Shown here in pieces: positions 1 to 8,442 of a stretch of DNA of 64,000 nucleotides; the first letter of the stretch is position 1, and every line of letters begins with the position of its first letter. The notes below the pieces were generated by a model. That model did no database searches and had not been told where the DNA came from. It saw only the letters and a list, made by a program, of their open reading frames with translations. Made by a program: the position numbers and the translations under genes. Origin of the DNA: Peteryoungia wuzhouensis (lineage in GTDB: Bacteria; Pseudomonadota; Alphaproteobacteria; Rhizobiales; Rhizobiaceae); contig NZ_QJRY01000012.1 in the NCBI RefSeq assembly GCF_003205195.1, positions 21,382 through 85,381 of the forward strand, given 5' to 3'.

Positions 1-491
1 ACACTGCCGGCCCTTACGAAGGGACGAAGTTCCAACACGGCGGCCCCTTCAGACTGGCGGTGCTCGACGGCGTTCTCGACCCGAAGCGCACCATCCAGAT
101 CGGCATCCGCGGCCCGGCCGAATATCTCTGGGAGTTCTCCTATGAGAGCGGCATGACCGTCGTGCATGCCGAAGAGGTGAGCGAAAACAGCCTCCCGCGC
201 ATCATCGAAAAGGCGCGCCAGATCGTCGGAGACGGCCCGACCTACATCTCCTTCGATATCGACAGCGTTGATCCGGGTTTTGCGCCGGGAACCGGCACAC
301 CCGAAGTGGGCGGCCTTCAGCCGCGCGAAGTGCTGCAGATCCTGCGCGGTCTGTCCGGCCTGAACATCATCGGTGGCGATGTCGTGGAAGTCGCACCGCA
401 ATACGATCCGACCAGCAATACGGCGCAGATCGCAGCTCAGGTGCTGCATACGATCCTGTGCCTGATGGTGGATCAGGAGACGGACGCCTGA
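1..491 (+). CDS. speB: Agmatinase / ureohydrolase family protein, 3' part
   Basis: The gene enters the window already open, and about 162 C-terminal residues are visible in the frame starting at base 3. They carry the second metal-binding signature of the arginase/agmatinase family, FDIDSVDPGFAPGTGTPEVG, in which the Asp residues ligate the Mn pair. An HGGPFR stretch before it and a GDVVEVAPQYD stretch after it fit the same family. The enzyme would hydrolyse a guanidino compound (agmatine, guanidinobutyrate or a relative) to urea and an amine in the cytoplasm. Substrate cannot be read from this half, since the first metal motif and the substrate loop lie upstream of the window. The gene ends in front of a clear intrinsic terminator, so it is the last gene of its unit. 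Confidence 0.85.
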   Translation, partial: TAGPYEGTKFQHGGPFRLAVLDGVLDPKRTIQIGIRGPAEYLWEFSYESGMTVVHAEEVSENSLPRIIEKARQIVGDGPTYISFDIDSVDPGFAPGTGTPEVGGLQPREVLQILRGLSGLNIIGGDVVEVAPQYDPTSNTAQIAAQVLHTILCLMVDQETDA

Positions 492-608
492 AAGGCATAA
501 ACGCCAGACCCGAAAGCCAGTCGTGCCGGTGTGCAATTCTGTCGACACCGGGGACTTGGACGACGGGCTGACTTCACTGGACGGAAGAGGGAGTTAGCTC
601 CCCGAAGA

Positions 609-647
609 AGCGGAAGGAGATATCGTCTCCCTCCGCTTTTTTTGTCT
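609..647 (+). terminator. Intrinsic terminator after the agmatinase-family gene
   Basis: AGCGGAAGGAGA and TCTCCCTCCGCT form a 12-bp stem with one mismatch around a short TATCG loop. Seven T residues follow directly on the plus strand. The minus strand has no T-tract after the stem, so it should act mainly on the agmatinase-family transcript. Confidence 0.85.
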
Positions 648-651
648 GGCC

Positions 652-2823
652 TCAGGCGGCCTTGCTGATCTGGCCACGTCCGACGACGAAGCGCGAGATC
701 ATCTGGCTGAGGGTGTTTGCCTCGCCGTTCAGCACGGCCGAAGCCGCAGTCGTTTCTTCGACCATGGCCGCATTCTGCTGCGTTGCCTGGTCCATGTGGT
801 TCACGGCGGTGTTGATCTCGCGCAGGCCGGACGCCTGTTCGCCGGTGGCGCGCGAAATCTGTTGCATCAGCGAGTCGATCGCCTGCACCTGTTCCGCAAT
901 CCGATCGAGGGACTCGCCGGTTTCCGCGACGAGCGTAACGCCCTGGCCGACCTGATCGTTCGAGGCGGAGATGAGCGCCTTGATTTCCCGTGCGGCCTGT
1001 GCCGAGCGCTGGGCAAGTTCTCGGACTTCCTGAGCAACGACCGCAAAGCCCTTGCCAGCCTCACCCGCACGGGCTGCCTCGACCCCCGCATTGAGCGCCA
1101 GAAGGTTGGTCTGGAAGGCGATCTCGTCGATCACGCCGATGATCTGGCTGACCTTGCGCGAGCTGTCCTCGATACCCTCCATCGCGGAGATGGCCTTCTG
1201 GACGACCTCACCGGAGCGTTCTGCCTCGGTGCAGGCCGTCTTGACCTTGCTGGCGGCCAGTTGGGCATTGCCAGCACTTTCGTTGAGCTTGTCGGCGATC
1301 TCGCCGAGCGCTGCCGTCGTTTCTTCGAGGCTCGCGGCCTGCTGTTCGGTGCGCTTGGACAGGTGGTCGGAACTGCGGCTGATCTCGCGGGTTCCGGCAT
1401 TGAGCGTATCGACCGTTACATTGAGGCGCAGGACCGTGTTTTCGAGGCTATCGACCGCAGAATTGTAGTGATCGCGAAGTTCTGCATAGGAGCCCGGGAA
1501 TTCTTCCGAGATCCGGTGAGAAAGATTGCCGTCCGCGAGCTGCTGAAGTCCCTTTCCGAGCGCCATCACAACCTTGCGCTGGGTTTCCGTGACCGCATGG
1601 CGCTCAGCCTCGGTCTGGCTGCGCTGTTCTTCCGCAGCAAGGCGCTGCCGCTCGGCCACGGCCTCGATGCTGCGACCTTCGGCCAGCTGATTGCGGAAGC
1701 TATCGAGCGACGTTGCAAGAGCGCCCACTTCGTCCTTGCGGTCCTGCCCGCCCACCGGCTGTTCGTAATCGCCACGGGAAAGGCGTGAGACCTCTTTCAG
1801 CAGGGCGCCAATGGGTTTCTGGATGAACATGCGCACGGCGGCCAGAAGAGAGATGATCACGGCGGCCATGATGACCAGACCACCGGCAATCAGGATCAGC
1901 GTCTGCTGGTTGACGATGGCGGATACCACGGCAACAGGAACGTCTTCGACGATCATCCAGCGTGTATTCAAGCCTGGCAGATCGAAAGGCATGACGACGC
2001 GGAACACCGGTTGCTGGTCCACCCCGATCACATTCTTGAGGATGACGGTCTCACCCTTCAACGCCGCAGCCTTCACGGCCGCATCACCTTCGAATTCATA
2101 GGGCTTCATGATTTCGCCCTTGTCGGGGGCGGTAAGCCAGAGCCCCTGGCCGGTCTGGAGATAGACACGCCCGACACCGAAGGGACGCTGATCTTTCAGG
2201 GCGGCGGAAAGTGTGTCGAGGCCAACGTCGACACCGAGTACACCACGGAGCTTTTCAGCGCTGATGACCGGATAAACGATGCTCATCATCAGCATGCCGC
2301 CGGCTTCATCCTCGACATAGGGCTCCGTCGCAACACCCGCACGGGTCGACGAGGGCAAGGAGAAATAACCTTCTTCACGATTGATGACTTCAGGAACGAG
2401 CAGCTCGAGGCCATTCGCGCCACGTGTCCAGTATGGCGTGAATTCGCCACTGCCGTTGACGCCGGTTGCCGTGCCCGGTGCAGCCTTCTTGCCATCGAAG
2501 CCATTCACGTCTTCCAGCATCCAGGAGCCGAAGACCAGGTCGAATTTCTCGATCAGCGCAGGCAGCATTTCGGTCACGCCGGCCCTGTCGACCTCGGTCC
2601 GTTCAACGACGGAAGCCATCGCCTTGACGGAACCCGCCAGATTGTTCAGCTGCGATGCAACCCCGGCAGCCGTTGCCTTGGCATCCGTGCGGGCTTGGTC
2701 GAGCGTCATCGAAACAGTGCGTTCGCGAACCTGATAAATGACGGCTACGAAGGTCACTGCCAGACACAGCAAGATGGCGGTTGCGCTAACGCTGAGCAGC
2801 TTGAATGCGAGAGTCCTGGTCAT
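652..2823 (-). CDS. Methyl-accepting chemotaxis protein with periplasmic Cache sensor
   Basis: This is a membrane chemoreceptor that relays ligand binding to CheA/CheW. The chosen start, MTRTLAFK, has AAGGACC about 6 bases upstream; the frame stays open for 28 more codons that read as non-coding. From that start, TM1 is about residues 8-30. A periplasmic region of about 275 residues follows, with a Cache-like GVLGVDVGLDTL segment. TM2 is about 308-330 and a HAMP region follows. The C-terminal signalling domain contains the near-invariant hairpin tip DEIAFQTNLLALNAGVEAAR and flanking Glu/Gln methylation helices. There is no CheR-docking pentapeptide at the C-terminus (it ends GRGQISKAA). The 723-residue length is normal. 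It is a single gene; the ligand is unknown, and dCache receptors usually bind amino acids, amines or carboxylates. Confidence 0.93.
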   Translation of the reverse strand: MTRTLAFKLLSVSATAILLCLAVTFVAVIYQVRERTVSMTLDQARTDAKATAAGVASQLNNLAGSVKAMASVVERTEVDRAGVTEMLPALIEKFDLVFGSWMLEDVNGFDGKKAAPGTATGVNGSGEFTPYWTRGANGLELLVPEVINREEGYFSLPSSTRAGVATEPYVEDEAGGMLMMSIVYPVISAEKLRGVLGVDVGLDTLSAALKDQRPFGVGRVYLQTGQGLWLTAPDKGEIMKPYEFEGDAAVKAAALKGETVILKNVIGVDQQPVFRVVMPFDLPGLNTRWMIVEDVPVAVVSAIVNQQTLILIAGGLVIMAAVIISLLAAVRMFIQKPIGALLKEVSRLSRGDYEQPVGGQDRKDEVGALATSLDSFRNQLAEGRSIEAVAERQRLAAEEQRSQTEAERHAVTETQRKVVMALGKGLQQLADGNLSHRISEEFPGSYAELRDHYNSAVDSLENTVLRLNVTVDTLNAGTREISRSSDHLSKRTEQQAASLEETTAALGEIADKLNESAGNAQLAASKVKTACTEAERSGEVVQKAISAMEGIEDSSRKVSQIIGVIDEIAFQTNLLALNAGVEAARAGEAGKGFAVVAQEVRELAQRSAQAAREIKALISASNDQVGQGVTLVAETGESLDRIAEQVQAIDSLMQQISRATGEQASGLREINTAVNHMDQATQQNAAMVEETTAASAVLNGEANTLSQMISRFVVGRGQISKAA

Positions 2824-3125
2824 GATCGGTCCTTGATCCCTATCCGCAACGACCTTTCCCAGAAGAAATGGCCGATGATTTCCCCGCAAATCTGACAGCA
2901 GGTCCATAAAATATTGCTAATTTTTACAGTGCGGAGGTAAACGACCGTTGAATAAGATGAAAATCTGCCCATCGCGCACCACTCATGCCGGCACGCTCAA
3001 CGCACGCGGGCAAGGCAGCATGATACCCAACCATCGGGCTTAGCCGCGCCGCCCTTTGGTTCACACCGCCTTTGGATCGAAGTGCCGGAAGCTTGGCCCG
3101 ATCGACATCGGGACCATTCGGGTTT
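2824..3125. other. Intergenic region, no gene seen
   Basis: This gap of about 300 bases separates the 3' end of the acetyltransferase from the start of the chemoreceptor; both are on the minus strand. It should hold the chemoreceptor promoter. The open frames crossing it show no family motifs, and I see no strong palindrome. Confidence 0.5.
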
Positions 3126-3674
3126 TCACCGCTCGGAAGCGAAGGGCAAAGCCTCCCATTCCTTCCGCAAGATCGCATATTGCATGGTATTCTCGTAGAT
3201 CGGCAGACCATCATCGCCGTTTCTGAAGGACACGAACTCCACGAACAGTCCTTCCCGGCGCATATGCATTCTTTCGCACAGCCGCTGCGATGGGAGATTG
3301 TCGTCCTCAACATAGGCGTACAGCCGGCGCGCGCCCTTGACTTGAAACAGATAGGCGAAGAGGGCGTGCACGGCTTCCGAGGCAAGACCTGAGCCGCCAA
3401 AGTCTGGATTGAAATTCCACCCCACGGAATAGGTGTCCTCCTCCGCGATGGCGAAGAGGTCGCCTACGAGCCGGTCCGTCTCCTTGAGGCAGACGGCGAC
3501 ATATTCGTCGCTCGTGCTTCGCTTTTCAGCCTCCGCCTTCGCTTCGTCCATGTTTTCAAGCTTCAGCGACAGAAAACAACTGACTTTCGGATCCCGCAGA
3601 TAGTCAAAGAGATCGCCTGCATCGTCGGACCGGAAATTTCTCAAAACCAGGCGGGACGTCTTGAGAATTTCCAT
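3126..3674 (-). CDS. GNAT family N-acetyltransferase (RimJ/RimL type)
   Basis: A 182-residue acetyl-CoA-dependent acetyltransferase. It opens MEILKTSRLVLRNFR, the usual beta-1 of the RimJ/RimL group. The EEDTYSVGWNFNPDFGGSGLASEAV segment corresponds to the acetyl-CoA binding loop (normally RGxGxA, here FGGSGLA). RRLYAYVEDDNLPSQRLCERMHMRREG is the typical C-terminal part with the conserved N..S and the E-R-MG-like turn. The start at 3674 is preferred because a GAGGGG ribosome site precedes it and the protein then begins exactly at the fold. The frame runs open 67 codons further, but that part is Arg-rich and featureless. The substrate is unknown. It lies about 150 bases beyond the end of the dehydrogenase gene on the same strand, and probably has its own promoter. 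Confidence 0.85.
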   Translation of the reverse strand: MEILKTSRLVLRNFRSDDAGDLFDYLRDPKVSCFLSLKLENMDEAKAEAEKRSTSDEYVAVCLKETDRLVGDLFAIAEEDTYSVGWNFNPDFGGSGLASEAVHALFAYLFQVKGARRLYAYVEDDNLPSQRLCERMHMRREGLFVEFVSFRNGDDGLPIYENTMQYAILRKEWEALPFASER

Positions 3675-3822
3675 CAGGTACACCCCTCTATGCCGCGACA
3701 CGAATGCGAAATCGGCGGCACCATGGTTCGATGATGCGCGCCTGCAGAAGCTGCCAAAATGGCGACAGCCCGCGGCTCGGATGGATAGGCCTTGGCGCCG
3801 GCTGCCACCAATCACAACGGCT

Positions 3823-4683
3823 TTACTGGCTGGCCTTGGTTCCTCCATCGGAAGGCGCCGCCCCGATCTTGGCAAGGTAGCGCTTGTGACCCACGATCCC
3901 CTTCTTGAGGAAGATCTGCAGAAGGCGCGGCAGGATCCACGGAATGCATCCGAAGATCCGCGACAACACCCCGTCTCCGTACGGCAGGTAATATTCGAGA
4001 CGTCCCTCGCGAACCGCCCGGATGGCGAGATCGGCCACCTGCTCTGCGGATAGTGGATCGGAGACGAAGTTCAGGGGAGAACCTCCGCTTTGGGCCTCCA
4101 TGCGCAGCATCGGGGTATCAACGCCGGACGGGAAGATACTCGACACGCGAATGCCCCGGCTGCGCACTTCGAGCGACAGCGAACTGGAGAAACCGCGCAA
4201 CCCGAACTTGCCCGCGGTGTAGACCGTGCTGTCGGCAAGCGGCAGAATTCCCGCCATGGACACGATGTTGACCACGGAGCCACCGGCCGGAACGGCTGGC
4301 AGGAAATGGTGCAGCACCCGGAGCGGCCCGAGCAGATTGATCTGAACCTGAAGGTCGATATCCTGCTCCTGAAGACTGAGGAACGGGCCAGGCTTGATGA
4401 GGCCGGCATTGTTGACGATGACGTCGACCCGCCGCGTCATGGCTTGGACGGTCGCTGCGGCAGCGGCCACAGACGCGGAATCGGTCAGGTCGCAGACGAT
4501 GCCGGTGGTCGCGCCGCCGAGCTTTTGCCGGGCCGCATCAAGCCCGTCTGCATTGATGTCGAGCATCAGCACATGGAAGCCCGCATCGAGCAGACGCCGG
4601 GTCAGCGGTTGGCCAATTCCGCCGGCAGCCCCTGTCACGAGAGCGAACTTGCCTTTGCCGTTGAGGATCTTGCGCGTGCTCAT
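3823..4683 (-). CDS. Short-chain dehydrogenase/reductase (SDR)
   Basis: A classical SDR of 286 residues. It shows the cofactor loop TGAAGGIG at 17-24, the NNAG motif at 91-94, the catalytic Ser in NIVSM (142) and the catalytic pair Tyr155/Lys159 in YTAGK. Asp42 at the end of beta-2 (LMLDIN) favours NAD(H). A hydrophobic, basic tail after about 250 (WILPRLLQIFLKKG) may touch the membrane and resembles the tail of SDRs acting on lipophilic substrates. Its ATG overlaps the stop of the upstream permease-monooxygenase gene (ATGA, 4680-4683), so the two are translationally coupled. The natural reading is sequential oxidation: monooxygenase first, then alcohol/ketone interconversion by this enzyme. 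The substrate is unknown. Confidence 0.9.
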   Translation of the reverse strand: MSTRKILNGKGKFALVTGAAGGIGQPLTRRLLDAGFHVLMLDINADGLDAARQKLGGATTGIVCDLTDSASVAAAAATVQAMTRRVDVIVNNAGLIKPGPFLSLQEQDIDLQVQINLLGPLRVLHHFLPAVPAGGSVVNIVSMAGILPLADSTVYTAGKFGLRGFSSSLSLEVRSRGIRVSSIFPSGVDTPMLRMEAQSGGSPLNFVSDPLSAEQVADLAIRAVREGRLEYYLPYGDGVLSRIFGCIPWILPRLLQIFLKKGIVGHKRYLAKIGAAPSDGGTKASQ

Positions 4684-7577
4684 TGACCAGCCTCCAGCGT
4701 GCTGTGTTGTTTGTCTGCGGATTGGACAGTGAACGTCTTCTGCGATCCACGTTGTCGGTGAACTCCGTCCTCGGGGCGCCTCAGATCCGCGTAGGACCCG
4801 TCATCGAGATCCGGCCAGCCGAGCTTGCGACGGAATTCGGCCATCAGGCGCTTATAGGTGTCGGTGTGCACGTAGTTGGCGTGACGCGGCGAGTCGATGT
4901 AGACCTTGCCGCCGCGCAGATCCGGAAAGTGCGTCCGGCGTTGCTCATCGAGCCAGGCCCGAGCCACATTGGTCTCTGTCGCATGCACGTCGGCGATAAT
5001 GAGTTGCGCCATTTCGTCGAAGCGGCGGTAGGCGGCATCGGCAAATTCGGTGAAACCCAGGACATACAGACCCCGCTCCGACCGGTGGATGACATTCATG
5101 TAGAGCTGCGGTCGACCGTCCTTCCATTCGAACATCGCCGGATCGAAGAATGGCATCTTGTACTCGTATCCCGTCGCCAGCATGATCAGGTCGACCTCTT
5201 CTTCCGAGCCGTCCTTGAAGATGACCGAGTTTCCGCGCAACTCCTTGATATCGGGCTTGGCGATCAAATCCCCATGTCCAAGATAATGCAGGATCTGCGT
5301 GTTCATGATCGGATGGCTGGACAGCGCATCGTGATCGGGTTTCGGCAGCCCGAGACGTGTAAGATCGCCATTCAGGGTATCGAGCATCTTGCCGACGTCT
5401 GTCGACACCGCCACGCCCTTTGGTGGCAGAACCTGCCCGCTCATCAGGACGTCGGTCGGAATGCCGAACAGATGTTTTGGAACGAAGCGATAGCCTCGGC
5501 GCACGCTGAAGAAGGCCTTGTCTGCGAACTTCGCCGCATCGCAGGCGATATCGACGCCGGAATTGCCGGCGCCCACGACAAGCACGCGCTTGCCCGTGAA
5601 CTCCTCGGGCTTCATGTACGAAACCGAATGGCGGATCTCGCCTTTGAAGCTATCGGCGCCCGGTATCCTCGGGATGGAAGCATGCCAGGTGACCCCGGGG
5701 CAGGCAACCACCCCCGCATAGGTGCGGATCTCACCGGTGGAAAGCATGACCTTCCACTTCCCATCCACGGGCACAGCGGAAACGACCTCCACGTTGAAGG
5801 TGATGTAGTCGTAGAGACCGAAGGCGCGGGCGAAGGACCGGATATAGTCCAGGATCTGCTTATAGGAGGGGTAGTCCGGAAAATGATCCGGCATCGGAAA
5901 CCCGTAGAAATAGGAGGTCCATTTCGAAGAAATGAAATGCGCGCTTTCATAGATCGGCGTTCCCGGATTCTGGGGATCCCAGAGCCCGCCAACATCCGAG
6001 TGCCGCTCGAAGCAGTCGAAGGGCACGCCCTCCTTGATGAAGGCCCGTGCCATGACCAGTCCCGACGGTCCGGCACCGATGATGCAGTATTGGTTTTCGT
6101 AATTGGTCTCGACAGCAAGACGCTCGGAAACCGGTCGATACTGGGCGCCGGCGATCTGGGCATAGACATTCGGACGGTTGATCTTCAGCCACCGCGCATA
6201 GACGAGGGCAAAGAGAGAGAGCGGCAGGAAGACCCAGGGCAGACCATTGATCAGCGGATTGTCGCTGCCGGTCAGCTTTTGATAGCTGTTGACGACAAGA
6301 ACAAGGCACACCGTCAGTCCCAGCGCGCCGATTGTCGGCAACACGCGTGTCGTGACACGGTTTCCACGTTTCGCCTTGACGAAGAAACCAACCACTGCCA
6401 GCGAGCATGCAATCTGCATCGCCAGGATGCCGATCGTACCCAGACCGATCATCGAGGACGCAATCCCGAGATAGGGTGATACGCCGTACATTCCGAGCCC
6501 GAAGACGACGATCAACTGCAGAGACGTCATGAAGACGCTGGCGACATGCGGCGAGTGAAAGTTCGGGTGAAAATTCGCAAGCGCGCTTGGAAGAAGGTGG
6601 TCGCTGGCCAGCGCAAAAAGATAGCGGCTGGCGGCGTTGTGGACCGCGAGAAAGCTTGCCAGCATGCTGGCAACGAGCAGCAGCCCCATGACGGCCGTCA
6701 GCACCTCGCCGCCATAGCGATTGGACAAGGCAAAGAGCAGATTGCCGGATTCGCGAGCCGCCAGAGGCTGAACCTCACTTGTCCCGATCGAACCGATGAT
6801 GATCCAGACGGAGACCATGTAGAAGGCGACCACCACCGCGAGCGAGATATAGGTCGCGACCGGAATGGAACGCCGCGGGTTCTTGGTCTCCTCGCCATAG
6901 AGAGCTGCGGCTTCAAAACCGAGGAAGGATACGATTACGAAGGGGATGATTGCACCGATCGACGGATTAAACACCTGACTTGCCGACCAGACGTCGAGCG
7001 GCAGGGCCGAAAGGCCGAGCTTCGCTAGAACCAGAGCATCGAAGACCAGCAGAACCGAGAACTCGGCAATCATGAAATAGGTGAGAACCCGCGCCGACAG
7101 ATCTAGGGAGCGGTAACCGAGGAAAGCAACGGTGAGAATGCCAAAGGCGGCACATCCCATCCATGGCAGTTCGTAACCGAGTTCCTTGGTCAAAAGCGAG
7201 GTGAAATAGCCGAAGGCGGCGGCCATGCCGAGCGAATAGGCACAGTAAGCCAGTGCTGCGGCATAAGCCGCAATGACGCCGGCCGGCCGGCCGAGCCCCT
7301 GCCCCACTTGGGTATAGAAGGCGCCTTTGCTGACGATCTCGCGGCTGAGCGCCGTGTAGCCGAAGGCAAAACACAGAAGCGTCAGCCCCACAAGAACGAA
7401 ACCTGCAGGCATGGAGAGACCGGCACCCGTTTCAAAGGCCAGCGGCGTATTCCCGATCATCGCGGCAAGCGGAGCGGCAGCCGCGATGACGAGCACGATG
7501 ACGCCTGCCGTTGTCAGCGCACGTTTCTTCGATTGGCCAGCCGGATAGGCGGCCGAGTTTCGGCGATTTACATCCAT
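4680..7577 (-). CDS. APC-type amino acid/amine permease fused to a flavin-containing monooxygenase
   Basis: One uninterrupted 965-residue frame carries two complete proteins. Residues 20-465 form an APC-superfamily transporter: about 12 hydrophobic helices, the FETGAG-like unwound segment in TM1, GFEAAALYGEETKNPRRSIP at 220-239 (the family's TM6/loop signature) and a cytoplasmic end near 465. Residues 495-930 form a class B flavin monooxygenase. It has FAD loop GAGPSG (501-506), then FERHSDVGGLW, the FMO fingerprint FKGEIRHSVSY (644-654), NADPH loop GAGNSG (669-674) and ATGY (801-804). The linker (466-494) is short and has no ribosome site or internal start that I can see. The fingerprint ends in Tyr rather than the Trp of Baeyer-Villiger enzymes, which points to N- or S-oxygenation. 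It would import a compound and oxidise it at the inner face of the membrane. It is coupled to the SDR and divergent from a TetR gene. Confidence 0.9.
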   Translation of the reverse strand: MDVNRRNSAAYPAGQSKKRALTTAGVIVLVIAAAAPLAAMIGNTPLAFETGAGLSMPAGFVLVGLTLLCFAFGYTALSREIVSKGAFYTQVGQGLGRPAGVIAAYAAALAYCAYSLGMAAAFGYFTSLLTKELGYELPWMGCAAFGILTVAFLGYRSLDLSARVLTYFMIAEFSVLLVFDALVLAKLGLSALPLDVWSASQVFNPSIGAIIPFVIVSFLGFEAAALYGEETKNPRRSIPVATYISLAVVVAFYMVSVWIIIGSIGTSEVQPLAARESGNLLFALSNRYGGEVLTAVMGLLLVASMLASFLAVHNAASRYLFALASDHLLPSALANFHPNFHSPHVASVFMTSLQLIVVFGLGMYGVSPYLGIASSMIGLGTIGILAMQIACSLAVVGFFVKAKRGNRVTTRVLPTIGALGLTVCLVLVVNSYQKLTGSDNPLINGLPWVFLPLSLFALVYARWLKINRPNVYAQIAGAQYRPVSERLAVETNYENQYCIIGAGPSGLVMARAFIKEGVPFDCFERHSDVGGLWDPQNPGTPIYESAHFISSKWTSYFYGFPMPDHFPDYPSYKQILDYIRSFARAFGLYDYITFNVEVVSAVPVDGKWKVMLSTGEIRTYAGVVACPGVTWHASIPRIPGADSFKGEIRHSVSYMKPEEFTGKRVLVVGAGNSGVDIACDAAKFADKAFFSVRRGYRFVPKHLFGIPTDVLMSGQVLPPKGVAVSTDVGKMLDTLNGDLTRLGLPKPDHDALSSHPIMNTQILHYLGHGDLIAKPDIKELRGNSVIFKDGSEEEVDLIMLATGYEYKMPFFDPAMFEWKDGRPQLYMNVIHRSERGLYVLGFTEFADAAYRRFDEMAQLIIADVHATETNVARAWLDEQRRTHFPDLRGGKVYIDSPRHANYVHTDTYKRLMAEFRRKLGWPDLDDGSYADLRRPEDGVHRQRGSQKTFTVQSADKQHSTLEAGQ

Positions 7578-7662
7578 CTATGAGTTCCCCTGCTGCGGTC
7601 GATTATCGTGACGACCGTCATTTCAAACCCGAGCATTGATCGAGTTTGCAAAGCTGTCAATA

Positions 7663-7677
7663 TCGAGCGATGCTCGA
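7663..7677. promoter_or_regulatory. Palindromic operator candidate between the permease-monooxygenase and TetR genes
   Basis: TCGAGC-GAT-GCTCGA is a perfect 6-bp inverted repeat with a 3-nt centre. It lies between the ATG of the permease-monooxygenase gene (7577, minus) and the likely start of the TetR gene (about 7704, plus). A partial relative (CGAGC and ATCGAG) occurs at 7630-7644. The position and symmetry fit a TetR-family site controlling both directions. This is inferred from geometry only. Confidence 0.5.
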
Positions 7678-7703
7678 ATTTCAAAAAAACAGGATTCGAC
7701 CGA

Positions 7704-8375
7704 GTGGATGACGTGAACCAGCAACAGGAGATAGCGAGCGAAGACCGCCTGAACATGCGGAGCGCGGGGCTGCAAAACCGCAGCCGTGAACGTGTGGAGC
7801 AGATCCTGGCGGCAGCAGAAGCGCTCGTTGTCGAAACGGGTATCGAAGGATTGAAGATGCGCGAACTCGCCCGACGCGCAAGGCTTCCGATCGCATCGCT
7901 CTACCACTACTTTCCGTCGAGCAGCAGCATCGTGCGCGCGATGGCCATCCGCCACCTGGATGACGTGCGGGCCGTGCTGGGCAGAGAACTCGAAAAGGTC
8001 GTCGATCCCTCGATGCCGATCGACCGGCGCGCTTACACAGCCGACAGCCTGGTGCGCACCGTGCTCGACCATCTGCTGCGCACGCCGGCATCGGCAACGA
8101 TCTGGGACAGTCTGAGATCGAGTCCGGAGCTGCGCCAGCTGGACATGGAAGATACCGCCACGAACGCCCGGGCGCTGGAGCCCTACCTGCGCTGGGTCGC
8201 CCCCGACCTACGCGAAGAGCGGATCCCCATGCTGATGATGGTCATCCTCGAAGCCCTGCAGGCAAACGTCATCGTCATCATGCATTCCCCCACGGACATG
8301 CATGCAAACCTGATCGACGCTCTTGCCGATATGCTGACAGCAACGCTGAAAGGCCTGCAGACCTTACAGGCGTAA
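7704..8375 (+). CDS. TetR/AcrR family transcriptional regulator
   Basis: The N-terminal helix-turn-helix is clear: RERVEQILAAAEALVVETGIEGLKMRELARRARLPIASLYHYFPSSSSIVRA. This includes the LYHYF recognition helix typical of TetR. The C-terminal ligand domain (about 150 residues) is unassigned. The frame is open from an ATG at 7608, but that would place the palindrome and promoter inside the gene. GTG codons at 7704 and 7713, with AGGA- or GTGGA-like sites upstream, or the ATG at 7755, are more plausible; 7704 is used here and is uncertain. It faces the permease-monooxygenase/SDR operon and probably represses it until the transported substrate or its product binds. Confidence 0.85.
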   Translation: MDDVNQQQEIASEDRLNMRSAGLQNRSRERVEQILAAAEALVVETGIEGLKMRELARRARLPIASLYHYFPSSSSIVRAMAIRHLDDVRAVLGRELEKVVDPSMPIDRRAYTADSLVRTVLDHLLRTPASATIWDSLRSSPELRQLDMEDTATNARALEPYLRWVAPDLREERIPMLMMVILEALQANVIVIMHSPTDMHANLIDALADMLTATLKGLQTLQA

Positions 8376-8442
8376 GCGGCAGAGACATCAGGCATAGCCC
8401 AGGCCCATCGGATGCACTGGAGGAAACAGGGCGAGCAGGGCC

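Noticed and set aside
796..1788. 330-codon open frame on the plus strand
   Set aside because: It lies wholly antisense to the conserved signalling domain of the chemoreceptor; its translation has no motif. High GC content creates such frames.
3675..3875. N-terminal extension of the acetyltransferase
   Set aside because: 67 Arg-rich codons with no fold; the GNAT domain begins at the Met with a GAGGGG site at 3674.
4683..6479. 598-codon open frame on the plus strand
   Set aside because: Antisense to the permease-monooxygenase gene, whose FAD and NADP motifs prove the minus strand to be coding.
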